Positions 23,043 to 33,062 of a stretch of 64,000 nucleotides of DNA are shown here, one piece after another (the stretch's first letter is position 1; the number at the start of each line of letters is the position of its first letter). Origin of the DNA: Streptomyces finlayi (lineage in GTDB: Bacteria; Actinomycetota; Actinomycetes; Streptomycetales; Streptomycetaceae); the NCBI RefSeq assembly GCF_014216315.1, contig NZ_CP045702.1, positions 2,852,001-2,916,000 on the forward strand, read 5' to 3'. The notes under the pieces are model-generated. The model was given only the letters and a program-made list of their open reading frames with translations. It was not told where the DNA came from and did not search any database. A program made the position numbers and the translations under genes.

Positions 23043-23699
23043 CTACGCGCTTGCCAGAGACAGCTTGACGGCGAACCCCAGGAAGAGCACCCCGGCGGCC
23101 GAGGTGGCCCCTGCGCTGAGCGTCCTCCGACGACGGAACACAGCAGCCAGACGAGACCCGCCGAAGATGAGCGCAGACAGGTACAACACGCTTGCCATCT
23201 GGAGGAGTACGCCTAGAGTCACGAACCCCGCGACCGGGTTGGACTCTGAAACGAACTGCACGAAGAACGAGATCAGGAACAGGATCGCCTTCGGGTTGAG
23301 AAGGCTGACGACCAGGGCACGGCGGTAGGGCCGCTCCACCGAGGCCGCCACCGGCGCGTCCGGATCCGCCGTCAGCTCCTCCACCCGTCGGTGCCGCTCC
23401 CGCCACATGGAGACGGCGGCCCTCAGCATCCCGATGGCCAGCCAGGTCAGATAGCCCGCACCCGCGTACTTCACGACGGCGAACAGCACCGGGGTCGTCT
23501 GGAGCAGGGAGGCGGCACCCAGCGCCGACAGGGTCATCAGCACGGCATCGCCGGTCCAGACCCCGGCCGCGGCCACATAACCGGTCCGTACGCCACGGCG
23601 GGCGGCGACGGACAGCACGTACAGCGAATTCGGCCCCGGCAGAAGAATGATCAGCAACAGGCCGGCGAGATAGGTCGGAAGATCGGTGACACCCAGCAT
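23043..23699 (-). CDS. LysE/RhtB-family amino-acid exporter, 3' end supplied by the island (218 aa)
   Basis: A LeuE/RhtB-type efflux protein with about six membrane segments. 'YLAGLLLIILLPGPNSLYVL' carries the family's PGPN motif; 'WLAIGMLRAA', 'NPKAILFLISFFVQFV' and 'GVLFLGFAVKLSLASA' follow. The 19-bp att core (23251-23269) lies in 'FFVQFV'. Residues up to there are chromosomal; the last ~70 lie inside the island. The displaced native continuation, 'FVQFVDPGYAYPALSF', is at 13061-13251. The chimeric protein is full length and looks functional. Substrate unknown. An ATG start at 23699 is natural for the family. Confidence 0.88.
   Translation of the reverse strand: MLGVTDLPTYLAGLLLIILLPGPNSLYVLSVAARRGVRTGYVAAAGVWTGDAVLMTLSALGAASLLQTTPVLFAVVKYAGAGYLTWLAIGMLRAAVSMWRERHRRVEELTADPDAPVAASVERPYRRALVVSLLNPKAILFLISFFVQFVSESNPVAGFVTLGVLLQMASVLYLSALIFGGSRLAAVFRRRRTLSAGATSAAGVLFLGFAVKLSLASA
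23251..23269. repeat. Right attachment-site core (attR) of the island
   Basis: Identical to 13233-13251 (ACGAACTGCACGAAGAACG), in direct orientation; lies in codons for 'FFVQFV' of the exporter. Confidence 0.8.
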
Positions 23700-23845
23700 G
23701 AACGGAGTGTCGCACGGGGGTACGACACCGCGTCCAGGGGTTTCAGCGGGTGTTCGGCGTCTCGGTCGCCGCCGCCGGGAACCCCTCGGGAGGCGCCCCT
23801 CGCGCGGCAGCCCGTCTCAAGGCAACCCGGCTCAAGGCAACCCGT

Positions 23846-25435
<1,590 letters not shown>

Positions 25436-25630
25436 GTGCGGTGCCTCCCGTGCATACCGGCCAGCGATATCGAGGTTCGCGAGGGACTTTAGCGGCGGCC
25501 TGCCGGGCTGCGGAGGGCCACCGGCTGGGGCCTTGCTCACAGGACCGGCCACGGGGGCCGGACCGACGCTTTCCATCATGCGCAGGATTCGGCAACCGGG
25601 CAGGGCGGGAATCCGTCCAAGGAGACACCT

Positions 25631-25680
25631 GAGCAGTACCGGAGCAGTACCGGAGCAGTACCGGAGCAGTACCGGAGCAG
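25631..25680. repeat. 11-bp tandem repeat before the L,D-transpeptidase gene
   Basis: Four full copies of GAGCAGTACCG plus GAGCAG, ending 26 bp before the start codon at 25707. The period is one helical turn. It may bind a regulator cooperatively or be simple slippage. The rest of 25436-25706 shows no gene. Confidence 0.88.
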
Positions 25681-25706
25681 TGGACGAGCCCAGGGGGGCA
25701 GCGATC

Positions 25707-26762
25707 ATGCGCACCATCGGGAACGCGAAGGGCGGCGGAGTACGCGCCACGCAGGGCGGGGCGAGCACCACGGTGTTCGCACCACGGACCACCGCCGGCC
25801 GAGCGCGTACGACCGCGACGGTCGCCGCCGGGATGCTCACCGTCACCCTCCTCGCCGCGGGCTGTGCGCCGGAGGAAGAGGGCGGGGCCCAGCGGGTGGC
25901 TCCCCCGGCGACGGACAGCCCCACCGCCGATGGGAAACCAGGGGGCGGCGCGAACCCGGGGGGCGGCGCGAACCCGGGGGGCGGCGCGAACCCGGGGGGC
26001 GGCGCGAACCCGGGGGGCGGCGCGAACCCGGGGGGCGGCGCCAGCAGCCCTGCCGCCACCCCGGCCACGATCCCGCCGGAGGCTTCTCCCTCACCGGCAC
26101 CGGCCGAGAGCACCGAGGCGCCTCCGAAGCCCCGGGTCCTGATGTCGACGGGTTCTCAGGGCGCGCAAATACGGGAGCTCCAGGCCCGGCTTCGACAGAT
26201 CGGTCACTTCGACCGCAGCCCCACGGGCTACTACGGGTCCGTCACCGTCACCGCCGTGCAGTCCTTCCAGGGCAAGCGGGGCCTTCCCCGCACGGGCGGG
26301 ACCGACACCGTCACCTGGCAGAAGCTCCTCGGAATGACGCGGAAACCGACGGCCGCCGAACTGACCCCGCCCACAGAGCGGGTCGCGGCCGAGCCGGACA
26401 AGCGCTGTATGACGGGCCGTGTCCTGTGCATCAGCAAGAACAGCCGGACCCTGTCGTGGATGATCGACGGCCGGGTCCTGTCGTCCATGGACGTGCGGTT
26501 CGGCTCGCAGTACACGCCGACCCGCGAGGGCACGTTCTCCGTGTACTGGAAGTCCCGTCATCACGTCTCGACGCTCTACGACACCCCGATGCCGTACGCG
26601 ATGTTCTTCAGTGGCGGGCAGGCGGTCCACTACTCGCCGGACTTCGCGGCCAGCGGCTACAACGGCGCTTCCCACGGCTGCGTGAACGTCCGGGAAGAGG
26701 GGAAGATCGCCTCGCTCTTCGCCCAGGTGAAGAACGGCGACAAGGTCGTCATCTACTGGTGA
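25707..26762 (+). CDS. L,D-transpeptidase lipoprotein with peptidoglycan-binding domain (351 aa)
   Basis: A lipoprotein signal ends in lipobox 'LLAAGC' (residues ~45-52). A low-complexity linker with five 'GGGANP' units is encoded by 18-bp tandem repeats (25940-26045). A PG_binding_1 domain follows ('GAQIRELQARLRQIGHFDRS', 'YYGSVTVTAVQSFQGKRGLP'), then a YkuD catalytic domain with 'ASHGCVNVRE', Cys325 being the nucleophile. It forms 3-3 cross-links or attaches proteins in the cell wall, outside the membrane. ATG at 25707 has a G-rich ribosome site; an upstream open frame through the 11-bp repeats is unlikely coding. A strong terminator lies at 26814-26852. Confidence 0.87.
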   Translation: MRTIGNAKGGGVRATQGGASTTVFAPRTTAGRARTTATVAAGMLTVTLLAAGCAPEEEGGAQRVAPPATDSPTADGKPGGGANPGGGANPGGGANPGGGANPGGGANPGGGASSPAATPATIPPEASPSPAPAESTEAPPKPRVLMSTGSQGAQIRELQARLRQIGHFDRSPTGYYGSVTVTAVQSFQGKRGLPRTGGTDTVTWQKLLGMTRKPTAAELTPPTERVAAEPDKRCMTGRVLCISKNSRTLSWMIDGRVLSSMDVRFGSQYTPTREGTFSVYWKSRHHVSTLYDTPMPYAMFFSGGQAVHYSPDFAASGYNGASHGCVNVREEGKIASLFAQVKNGDKVVIYW

Positions 26763-26813
26763 GCGGGAAGAGCGCGGGACGTCCGCGTGGTGAATTCCGC
26801 GTGGTGAATAAGG

Positions 26814-26852
26814 GGCGCGGGCGGGACCGGGGGAACGTGTCCCGCCCGCGCC
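26814..26852 (+). terminator. Hairpin terminator after the L,D-transpeptidase gene
   Basis: Perfect 14-bp stem (GGCGCGGGCGGGAC at 26814-26827 and its complement at 26839-26852), 11-nt loop. The remaining bases to 27041 show no gene. Confidence 0.75.
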
Positions 26853-27041
26853 AGGTGCGCTGAGCCGAAGGTACGGGGGGAACCCCGGCTCATTGCGCGG
26901 CCGATGACCAGTCGGCTCACTCAGTACTGCGCCCGGGAGCCCAAAAGTGTCACACCTGGGGTCCGGGCAGTCGCCCGGAAGGGTGAACGGGAGGGGAAAC
27001 GGGAGGGGAAACGGGACGGCAGACAGGACGGGAGACAGGCC

Positions 27042-28286
27042 TCAGCGGGCAGAGGGCGCAGTGGTGGCGGACGCCGCCGGAGCGGACCAGGTGCCCGCGC
27101 CGGTGCCCGCGCTCACCCCGGCGGAGACATCGGGCGACGCGTCGGGGGACGGCTCGGCCGTGCGGAAGGAGACCGACGGGAGCGAGCCCGAGCCGTCCTC
27201 CCCCTGTTGGCCGCCGCCGCTGCTGCTGCCGCCGCTTCCGCTTCCGTCATCGGAGCCCGGAGCAGCATCCGGTACACCCGGATCGGGTACACCCGGATCG
27301 GGTGCGCCGGCATTGGGTGCGCCGGAATCGGGTGCGCCGGAATCGGGTGCGCCCTGTCCGGAGCCGCCGTTCCTGTCGTCCTCGCCGTCGAGGCGGGCGC
27401 AGAACCGGTCCAGGTTCTTCTCGCTCTTGGCCATTTCGACGAGCCGGCGCTTGGCTGCCCGGTCGAGCGTGCCCGCACGGTACTCCCGGCACGCCTGGAC
27501 GGCCTTCTCGTACACCTCGCCGGAGCCAATTCCCGGGCCCTGGGACGCGTGGTTCCCGTCGGCCCCGCCCGGGCGGTGGGACGTACTCCCGGACCCCTCC
27601 GGATCGCTGTCACCGGCACCCGGGCCTTCGGTGGGGCCACCGACGCTGTCGCGGCTGCTGTGACCGCTTCCCGTCGAGGAGTCCTCGGACGGGCCCGGCG
27701 TACCGGGAGTCGGGTCCTTGCCGGGTGGGGTGCGGGAGGACCCCCGGTCCGACGGCAGTCCGGAGGCCAGCTCCTCCGGGGAGGCAGCGGACGACACGGA
27801 GGCCGCCGGGAGCGGTGACTCCTGGCCCCCGAACGGTCCGGGGAAGATCCCGGCACCCGAGGCCACCGCCACTCCGCCGATCGCGCAGCCCGCGAGCGAG
27901 AGCACGAGGCCGTAGCGGACGGGACGGCTCCAGCGCGGCCGACGCGCGACGGGCCGGCGACCGCCCCCGATCAGTACGGACGGAAGCCTGTCCTGCCACG
28001 CCACGGGCTGCTGCCCCGCCTTGGTCTCCAGACCCTTCGGCATAGCCCGCCGCGCACCGGCACCGCTGCGCTGCCGGGCGTGGGCCGCCTGGCGGAACGC
28101 GGCGAGCGCGGTGTTCTCACCGGGGAGTTCACCGACGGCCGACGGCAGGTTCCTGGCCGCTTCCAGTGCGGCGGTGAGCCTCAGGGCATCGCTGCGGGCG
28201 CGATCGTCGGCCGGCTCGACCGGCTCACCACGGAGCAGGTGCTCCGCCGCTTCCTTGTCGAGCCATTCGTACCGCTCGTCGGCCAT
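27042..28286 (-). CDS. Anti-sigma-like membrane protein, first pair (414 aa)
   Basis: Encoded directly after an ECF-like sigma gene (stop and start overlap, TGATG). Cytoplasmic N-terminus 'ERYEWLDKEAAEHLLRGEPV' (~1-100), one membrane segment ('YGLVLSLAGCAIGGVAVASG', ~125-145), then a long Ser/Gly/Pro-rich outer part. Embedded there is a short module 'QACREYRAGTLDRAAKRRLV' to 'NLDRFCARL', with two Cys. Repeats near the end ('PDSGAPDSGAPNAGAPDPG') come from 15-bp DNA repeats. There is no zinc HxxxCxxC motif. Role as anti-sigma factor is inferred from the gene pair; a paralogue lies at 32187-33062. Confidence 0.68.
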   Translation of the reverse strand: MADERYEWLDKEAAEHLLRGEPVEPADDRARSDALRLTAALEAARNLPSAVGELPGENTALAAFRQAAHARQRSGAGARRAMPKGLETKAGQQPVAWQDRLPSVLIGGGRRPVARRPRWSRPVRYGLVLSLAGCAIGGVAVASGAGIFPGPFGGQESPLPAASVSSAASPEELASGLPSDRGSSRTPPGKDPTPGTPGPSEDSSTGSGHSSRDSVGGPTEGPGAGDSDPEGSGSTSHRPGGADGNHASQGPGIGSGEVYEKAVQACREYRAGTLDRAAKRRLVEMAKSEKNLDRFCARLDGEDDRNGGSGQGAPDSGAPDSGAPNAGAPDPGVPDPGVPDAAPGSDDGSGSGGSSSGGGQQGEDGSGSLPSVSFRTAEPSPDASPDVSAGVSAGTGAGTWSAPAASATTAPSAR

Positions 28287-29074
28287 CACATGTCCTTCTG
28301 CGTCCACGGACGCGAATGCGTCACACCGTGGGTGACACCTGTGGGAGCCACACCGTTGCGAGCCGGGCGCTGCGAGGGTACAGCTCCGAGCTCTCCGCCC
28401 TGCCCCGTGATGGCGCGTTCCGGATCGGTGGAGCCCGGTCCCGTACCGGCCGGGGCGGGGCCCGCCGGTCCGTCGTCCGGAAGACCGCCCTGCGGGCCCT
28501 GGTCCACGCCGACCAGCTCCGCGAGCCTCTTCAGCCCCCGGTGGGCCGCCGTGCGTACGGCGCCGGGGCGCTTGCCGAGCGTCTGCGCCGCGCTCTTCGC
28601 ATCGAGTCCGACGACGACCCGGAGAACGACGGCTTCGGCCTGGTCCTGCGGCAGCTGGGCGATGAGTGCCATGGTCCGGCCGGTGGCCAGCGCCTCGATC
28701 GCCTCGCCCGCTGTGTCCGATTCAGCCGGTTTGCCCGTCAGTTCGGTTTCGTCACCACCGATGGCGGGCCGCCTGCTGCGCATCCGCAGGTGATCGAGGG
28801 AGCGGTTGCGCGCGACGCGTGCCGCCCACCCCCGGAACCGGTCGGCGTCACCGCTGAACCGGTCGAGATCCCGGGCTATCTGCAGCCAGGACTCCGACGC
28901 CACGTCCTCGGCGTCCGGGTCACCGACCAGTGTCCGTATGTAGCCCAACAGCCTCGGCTGCACAGCGCGGTACACAGCACGGAAGGCGTCCTCGTCCCCG
29001 TCCTGTGCCGCGAGCACCGCGGCAGTCAGCTCCGCGTCGTCCCCCAGCACTCCCTCAACCCGCCCTGCTGTCAT
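28286..29074 (-). CDS. ECF-type RNA polymerase sigma factor, first pair (262 aa)
   Basis: Sigma-2 region: 'DAFRAVYRAVQPRLLGYIRT', 'DAEDVASESWLQIARDLDRF', 'FRGWAARVARNRSLDHLR'. Sigma-4: 'ALIAQLPQDQAEAVVLRVVV', 'LDAKSAAQTLGKRPGAVRTA', 'HRGLKRLAELV'. A disordered tail of ~65 residues follows. ATG at 29074 ('MTAGRVEGVLG') is taken rather than a longer frame. Translationally coupled to the anti-sigma-like gene. Likely regulates envelope or secretion genes; regulon unknown. Confidence 0.88.
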   Translation of the reverse strand: MTAGRVEGVLGDDAELTAAVLAAQDGDEDAFRAVYRAVQPRLLGYIRTLVGDPDAEDVASESWLQIARDLDRFSGDADRFRGWAARVARNRSLDHLRMRSRRPAIGGDETELTGKPAESDTAGEAIEALATGRTMALIAQLPQDQAEAVVLRVVVGLDAKSAAQTLGKRPGAVRTAAHRGLKRLAELVGVDQGPQGGLPDDGPAGPAPAGTGPGSTDPERAITGQGGELGAVPSQRPARNGVAPTGVTHGVTHSRPWTQKDM

Positions 29075-29830
29075 GAATCGCAGCTGGTCACCACTGCTGC
29101 GCCACTCTGCGCGATTCAGCACGCTACGTGCTCGCCCGGTGCCGCGTCCATGACTTGTCCAACACGCAACAGCTTGCTGACGTCAGGCGGTGTGACAGAA
29201 AACGCATCCATGACGCTGAGATGAGTACGGGGCTGTTCTACGGCCTCGTGGAAGACGGCCGGGGCCTCTCCTGTGGGGGGTGGCGGCCCCGGTCGTCGTC
29301 CCACTCCCCTCCGTTCCGAGCAGGCACTACTCAGAGCAGGGGCCTCTGTACGACCAACCGTGGCCAACGCGTGGCCAACGCATCCGGGGCGTTCCCTCGA
29401 TCCTCCCCGGACCAATGCGCTGCGCCGCCCCCGATGCGAGCTTCCGGGCCCCGTCCGCTCGGCGCTTACGCACTGGGCCATCGTGTAGCCCGGCAAGTGA
29501 CGTCGCACGTCAGCGACAACCTCGACGGGGTTCTCTCCCCCGCGTCCCGGTTGCTGGCGACCTTGCTGTGCCTCCAGCCATGGAAGCGGAACGTTACGTA
29601 CAGAGCTCTCCCGCCCGCAGAAAAGCCGGGTGACACCCAGCACCATCCCAGCACGGGAGCTCTATCCCGGCACCGTGCTGCGCAGAGCCTGTCGGGTGGC
29701 CGGTTGATCACGCTGCGATGAGGTCCTCGACGGTCTTGGCTCGGGCGGTCTCTCGTGGCGCGGCGCGGTGGGCAGCCGGCGCTCCACGGAGCGCCGGGCT
29801 CATCGCAGCCACCGCCGCTCCCGTGAGGGC
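29075..29830. other. 750-bp region without a recognisable gene
   Basis: No supported gene. It should hold the promoter of the sigma operon. 29485-29540 resembles 31961-32016 (shared core GCACGTCAGCG and a CCTCGA...CTCTCCCC stretch). The reverse-strand end at 29719-29800 reads 'PRETARAKTVEDLIAA' and stop, possibly the tail of a lost gene. Confidence 0.5.
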
Positions 29831-30148
29831 ATGACCGCACTGCCCGACGGGATGCGCCCGCTCCGCGCGGAGGGCTGGTTCGCGGAGGACCTGGATCACC
29901 TCCCCGAGGCCCCGCGCCACACCGAGCTGATCGACGGAGCCCTCGTATTCATGATGTCGCCCCAGCGGTCCTGGCGCGGCCGTCTCATCACCGCCCTGAC
30001 CACGACGCTCATGGCGCAGGCACCGACCGGCGTCGAGGTCGAGCGAGAAATGACGATTCGCCTCGATGCCCGAAACCGCCCCGAGCCCGACCTCCTGCTG
30101 ACGCACCTGACCTACGGCGGGTGGCCCCACCGAGGTTGGGGGGGGTAA
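29831..30148 (+). pseudogene. Truncated Uma2-family (restriction-fold) protein
   Basis: 'MRPLRAEGWFAEDLDHLPEA', 'PRHTELIDGALVFMMSPQRS' and 'DARNRPEPDLLL' match the N-terminal half of Uma2 proteins (~190 residues, PD-(D/E)XK fold), including the 'PDLLL' Asp. After that the frame turns into an unrelated 'THLTYGGWPHRGWGG' and stops. The C-terminal half is absent downstream, so the gene was truncated by a rearrangement near 30105. Confidence 0.65.
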
Positions 30149-30364
30149 CCGCAGTGAGTGGGGGCGGTGCTCCGCGTAGCGTCTGACGGTGTGAAACATA
30201 TGCGGAACGGGGTGCAGAGATCCCTCTTCGGCAGGCGTCAACCGGACTGCTCCGCAGCGGTGTCGGCTGTCCCCTCGGGCGTGGTGGCGGTTCCCGCCCA
30301 CGGCGAACGAGGCACGTACGAGTGGCACTCCCGACCGCAGCACCCAGCACCTCAAGGAGACTTC

Positions 30365-31948
30365 GTGATCACCCCCGGCCCTTCCGCGCGCCGCGCCTCC
30401 GCTCTGGGCCTCGCCCTCGCCGCCTGCCTCGGCGCGGCTCCCGCCGCCACGGCCACGGCGCCCCCCGCCTCGTCGAGGTCCGGGGCCGGACTCGACCGTT
30501 ACTACGACCAACTCCTGGGCTGGGGCAGCTGCTCCAAGGGCCCGGAAGACACCATGGGGCGCGATCTGGACAAGGCCGGCGTGCAGTGCGTGGACGTCAC
30601 CGTGCCGCTCGACTATTCCAAGCCCCGGGGCCGTACGATCACCGTCGCGATATCCCGGCTGAAGGCCACCGACACCCGTCACCGCATCGGCTCGATCCTG
30701 CTCAACAACGGCGGTCCCGGCAACACCGCCCTCCAGTCCCCGCCGGAATTCCACGCGTGGATGAAGAAGACAGGACCGCGTTACGACATCGTCGGCTTCG
30801 ACCCGCGCTTCGTCGGCCGCAGCACCCCGCTGGACTGCGGCTGGCCCGTCGGCACCAACCTCTTCTCCGCCGGGCTCGGCAGGGCGAGCTTCGAGCGCCA
30901 GGTCGCCCTCCACAAGGACCTGGCCGCCAAGTGCCGTACCACCAACGCCGATGTGCTGCCGCACGTCACCACCCGCAACACGGCCCGCGACATGGACGTG
31001 ATCCGCGGCGCGCTCGGCGAGAAGAAGATCTCCTACTTCGGCTACTCGTACGGCACCTACCTGGGCACTGTCTACACCCAGATGTTCCCCGGTCGCACCG
31101 ACCGCATGGTCCTGGACGGCGCCATCGACCCGCGCGAGTTCGGGCCCCGGCTGCTCCGGGAGGCAGTCGGCGAGAACGAGCAGGCGCTCGCCGACTGGGC
31201 CACCTGGGCGGCCCGGCGGCACGACACCTACGGCCTCGGCCGCACCCGCGCCCAGGTCCTCGCCACCGTCGACCGCGTCATCCGGCAGGCCGCACGCGGC
31301 CCGCTGACCGTCGGCACCGCACCGGACACCTTCCGGCTCGATGACACCCAGGTCCCGTTCGTCCTCCTCGCAGGGCTCGACAGCGACACCGACACCTCCC
31401 GGGCGTCCCTCGGTGAGCAGGTGTCCGTGCTGAACAAGGCCGCGGCCGGGCAGTCGACCAAGCTCTCGCCGCAGTTCGCCGGACTGCTGCGCTTCGCGAC
31501 GACCGGCGACCAGTCGCACATGGGCAGTGCGCAGACCGCGGTCATCTGCGGGGACGTGGCCGCCCCGCGCGACCCCGAGGTCTACTGGCGGGACATCCAG
31601 CGCAGCCGCGCCGCGTACCCGCGCTTCGGCGCGATGAACAACAACATCGGCCCGTGCGCCTTCTGGGACCTGCCCCGCGAACAGCCCACCCGGGTGAAGC
31701 ACGATGCCGAGGCGCTGATCGTGTCCGCCACCGGCGACCCGCGCACCACGCACAAGGGTGCCGTTGCTCTGCACGGGCTGCTGCCGAGCTCCAGGCTGAT
31801 CACCGTCGAGGGCGCCAACCGGCACGCGGTCTACGGCCTCTACGAGAACGCCTGCGTCGACACCAAGGTCAACCGGTACCTGGCCACCGGCAAACTGCCC
31901 GCCGACGACCGGACCTGCTCCAAGCGGGCCGGGCTGCAGCCCAGGTAA
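30365..31948 (+). CDS. Secreted alpha/beta-hydrolase peptidase (tripeptidyl-aminopeptidase type, 527 aa)
   Basis: GTG at 30365 with AAGGAG five bases upstream. Signal peptide (~1-32) 'ASALGLALAACLGAAPAATA'. Mature start 'LDRYYDQLLGWGSC', then 'VDVTVPLDYSKPRG', the oxyanion segment 'LLNNGGPGN', 'YDIVGFDPRFVGRSTPLDC' and nucleophile elbow 'YFGYSYGTYLG' (Ser228). A C-terminal TAP domain carries 'DPRTTHKGAVALH' and 'EGANRHAVYG' with the catalytic His. Resembles the S. lividans Tap/Slp exported aminopeptidases, which release tripeptides or dipeptides. It lies between two sigma/anti-sigma pairs but on the other strand. Confidence 0.88.
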   Translation: MITPGPSARRASALGLALAACLGAAPAATATAPPASSRSGAGLDRYYDQLLGWGSCSKGPEDTMGRDLDKAGVQCVDVTVPLDYSKPRGRTITVAISRLKATDTRHRIGSILLNNGGPGNTALQSPPEFHAWMKKTGPRYDIVGFDPRFVGRSTPLDCGWPVGTNLFSAGLGRASFERQVALHKDLAAKCRTTNADVLPHVTTRNTARDMDVIRGALGEKKISYFGYSYGTYLGTVYTQMFPGRTDRMVLDGAIDPREFGPRLLREAVGENEQALADWATWAARRHDTYGLGRTRAQVLATVDRVIRQAARGPLTVGTAPDTFRLDDTQVPFVLLAGLDSDTDTSRASLGEQVSVLNKAAAGQSTKLSPQFAGLLRFATTGDQSHMGSAQTAVICGDVAAPRDPEVYWRDIQRSRAAYPRFGAMNNNIGPCAFWDLPREQPTRVKHDAEALIVSATGDPRTTHKGAVALHGLLPSSRLITVEGANRHAVYGLYENACVDTKVNRYLATGKLPADDRTCSKRAGLQPR

Positions 31949-32186
31949 GCGGTGCGTCCCGCAGCCCGGCAGGTGGTGCCGCACGTCAGCGGAGACCTCG
32001 ATGTGACTCTCCCCTCGTCCAGCACGGGGAGGGGCGCCCCAGCACCCACCGCGCACTCAGCGATCGGTAGCGATATCGGGCGGCGAGGATGGCGATCCCC
32101 TTGTCCGTGACACGCCGGCCCCGGCCGCCGGGACCAAGCCCTCCGGCCGCGGCGCCCCGGCTCCGTGTAGAGCCCGTTCGCGCCGG

Positions 32187-33062
32187 TCAGCCGGCGGCCG
32201 CGCCGTTCCTGCCGCCGATCTCGGCACCGCTTGCACCGCCACCGGACGCTCCGGCCGCTCCGGACGCTCCGGCCGAGGCACCGTCGTCCGTCCCGTTCGG
32301 CGGCACCGGACCGTCCTGCTTCGCCTTGCCGCTCCCGTCCGGATCCCCCGGCTCGTCCGGAGCGCCCTTCGAGCCCGGCGCCGGCCGTCCGAGCAGTACG
32401 CCGCAGTAAGCGGTCACTGCCGCCTCCGACGCCTCGCCCGCGGCCTCCTGCAGACGGGTGAAGGCGGTGGAGGCCGCCACCTTCCCCTCGCCCCGGTCCT
32501 TGACGTACACCCGGCAGAGCGCGGCCTCGGCCCTTCCGCCGGGGCCCCCGGGTCCGCCAGGCCCCCCGGGTCCCCCGGGCCTCTCGGACGGCAGGAGGAA
32601 GCCCGGCTCGGTCGTCGCCGCCCTCCCCCTACCGTCATCGCCCGGTGTCGGCCCGCTCCCGGCGGAGCGATGTCCGTCGGGAGTCGCCGACGTGCCGCCC
32701 GTGGGGTGTGTGGACTCCGTCGGCCCGCCCTTCTCGCTGCCCCGGGAGAACGGAGTCGGGAGCGCCCCGCTGCCGGCCGCCACAGCGACCCCGCCCAGCG
32801 TCGCCGCCACGACGAACCCGCCGAGCATCATCCGGACCGGGCGCGTCCCCCGCCACGACCTCACCGGACGCCAGTCGTCGCGCCGCCGCCACCAGGGCGA
32901 CCGCACGGCGTGGGCTCCCCCGTCCCGCGCCGCGCGGAAGGCCGCGGTCGCGCGCAGCTCGTCGTCCGCGCCGGGTGCCTCCGTGCGCCGAGCCGCCGCG
33001 AGCAGCGCGGCGAGTTCGGGTGTCTCCGGCGCTTCGGGCTGCCGCTGCGATTCGTTTCTCAT
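32187..33062 (-). CDS. Anti-sigma-like membrane protein, second pair (291 aa)
   Basis: Same plan as 27042-28286: cytoplasmic N-terminus ('PELAALLAAARRTEAPGADD'), one membrane segment ('MMLGGFVVAATLGGVAVAAG', ~80-100), then a Gly/Pro-rich exterior with 'PGGPGGPGGPGGPGG'. An embedded module 'ALCRVYVKDRGEGKVA' to 'AVTAYCGVLLG' corresponds to the Cys-Arg-x-Tyr ... Cys module of the paralogue. Its start overlaps the end of the sigma gene by four bases. Anti-sigma role inferred from the pairing. Confidence 0.68.
   Translation of the reverse strand: MRNESQRQPEAPETPELAALLAAARRTEAPGADDELRATAAFRAARDGGAHAVRSPWWRRRDDWRPVRSWRGTRPVRMMLGGFVVAATLGGVAVAAGSGALPTPFSRGSEKGGPTESTHPTGGTSATPDGHRSAGSGPTPGDDGRGRAATTEPGFLLPSERPGGPGGPGGPGGPGGRAEAALCRVYVKDRGEGKVAASTAFTRLQEAAGEASEAAVTAYCGVLLGRPAPGSKGAPDEPGDPDGSGKAKQDGPVPPNGTDDGASAGASGAAGASGGGASGAEIGGRNGAAAG

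Larger units (their letters stand above)
13252..23250. mobile_element. ~10 kb integrative element with serine integrase, in a lysE/rhtB gene
   Basis: Bounded by a 19-bp direct repeat (13233-13251 and 23251-23269). It carries an IS-disrupted large serine recombinase at its left end, small genes of phage/plasmid style, a DUF6879/XRE regulatory operon, and at its right end a replacement 3' segment for the target gene. Several genes (15-16.5 kb, 18.1-18.6 kb, 21.1-22.5 kb) have visibly lower GC than the chromosome. Two IS elements (1412 and 1483 bp) were added later; without them it would be about 7.1 kb. No replication, transfer or virion genes were recognised. Confidence 0.78.

Noticed and set aside
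29116..29646. Reverse 176-codon frame upstream of the sigma gene
   Set aside because: Composition like non-coding Streptomyces DNA, no ribosome site, no similarity recognised.
29708..32056. Reverse 782-codon frame opposite the secreted peptidase
   Set aside because: Shadow; forward strand has signal peptide, nucleophile elbow and ribosome site.
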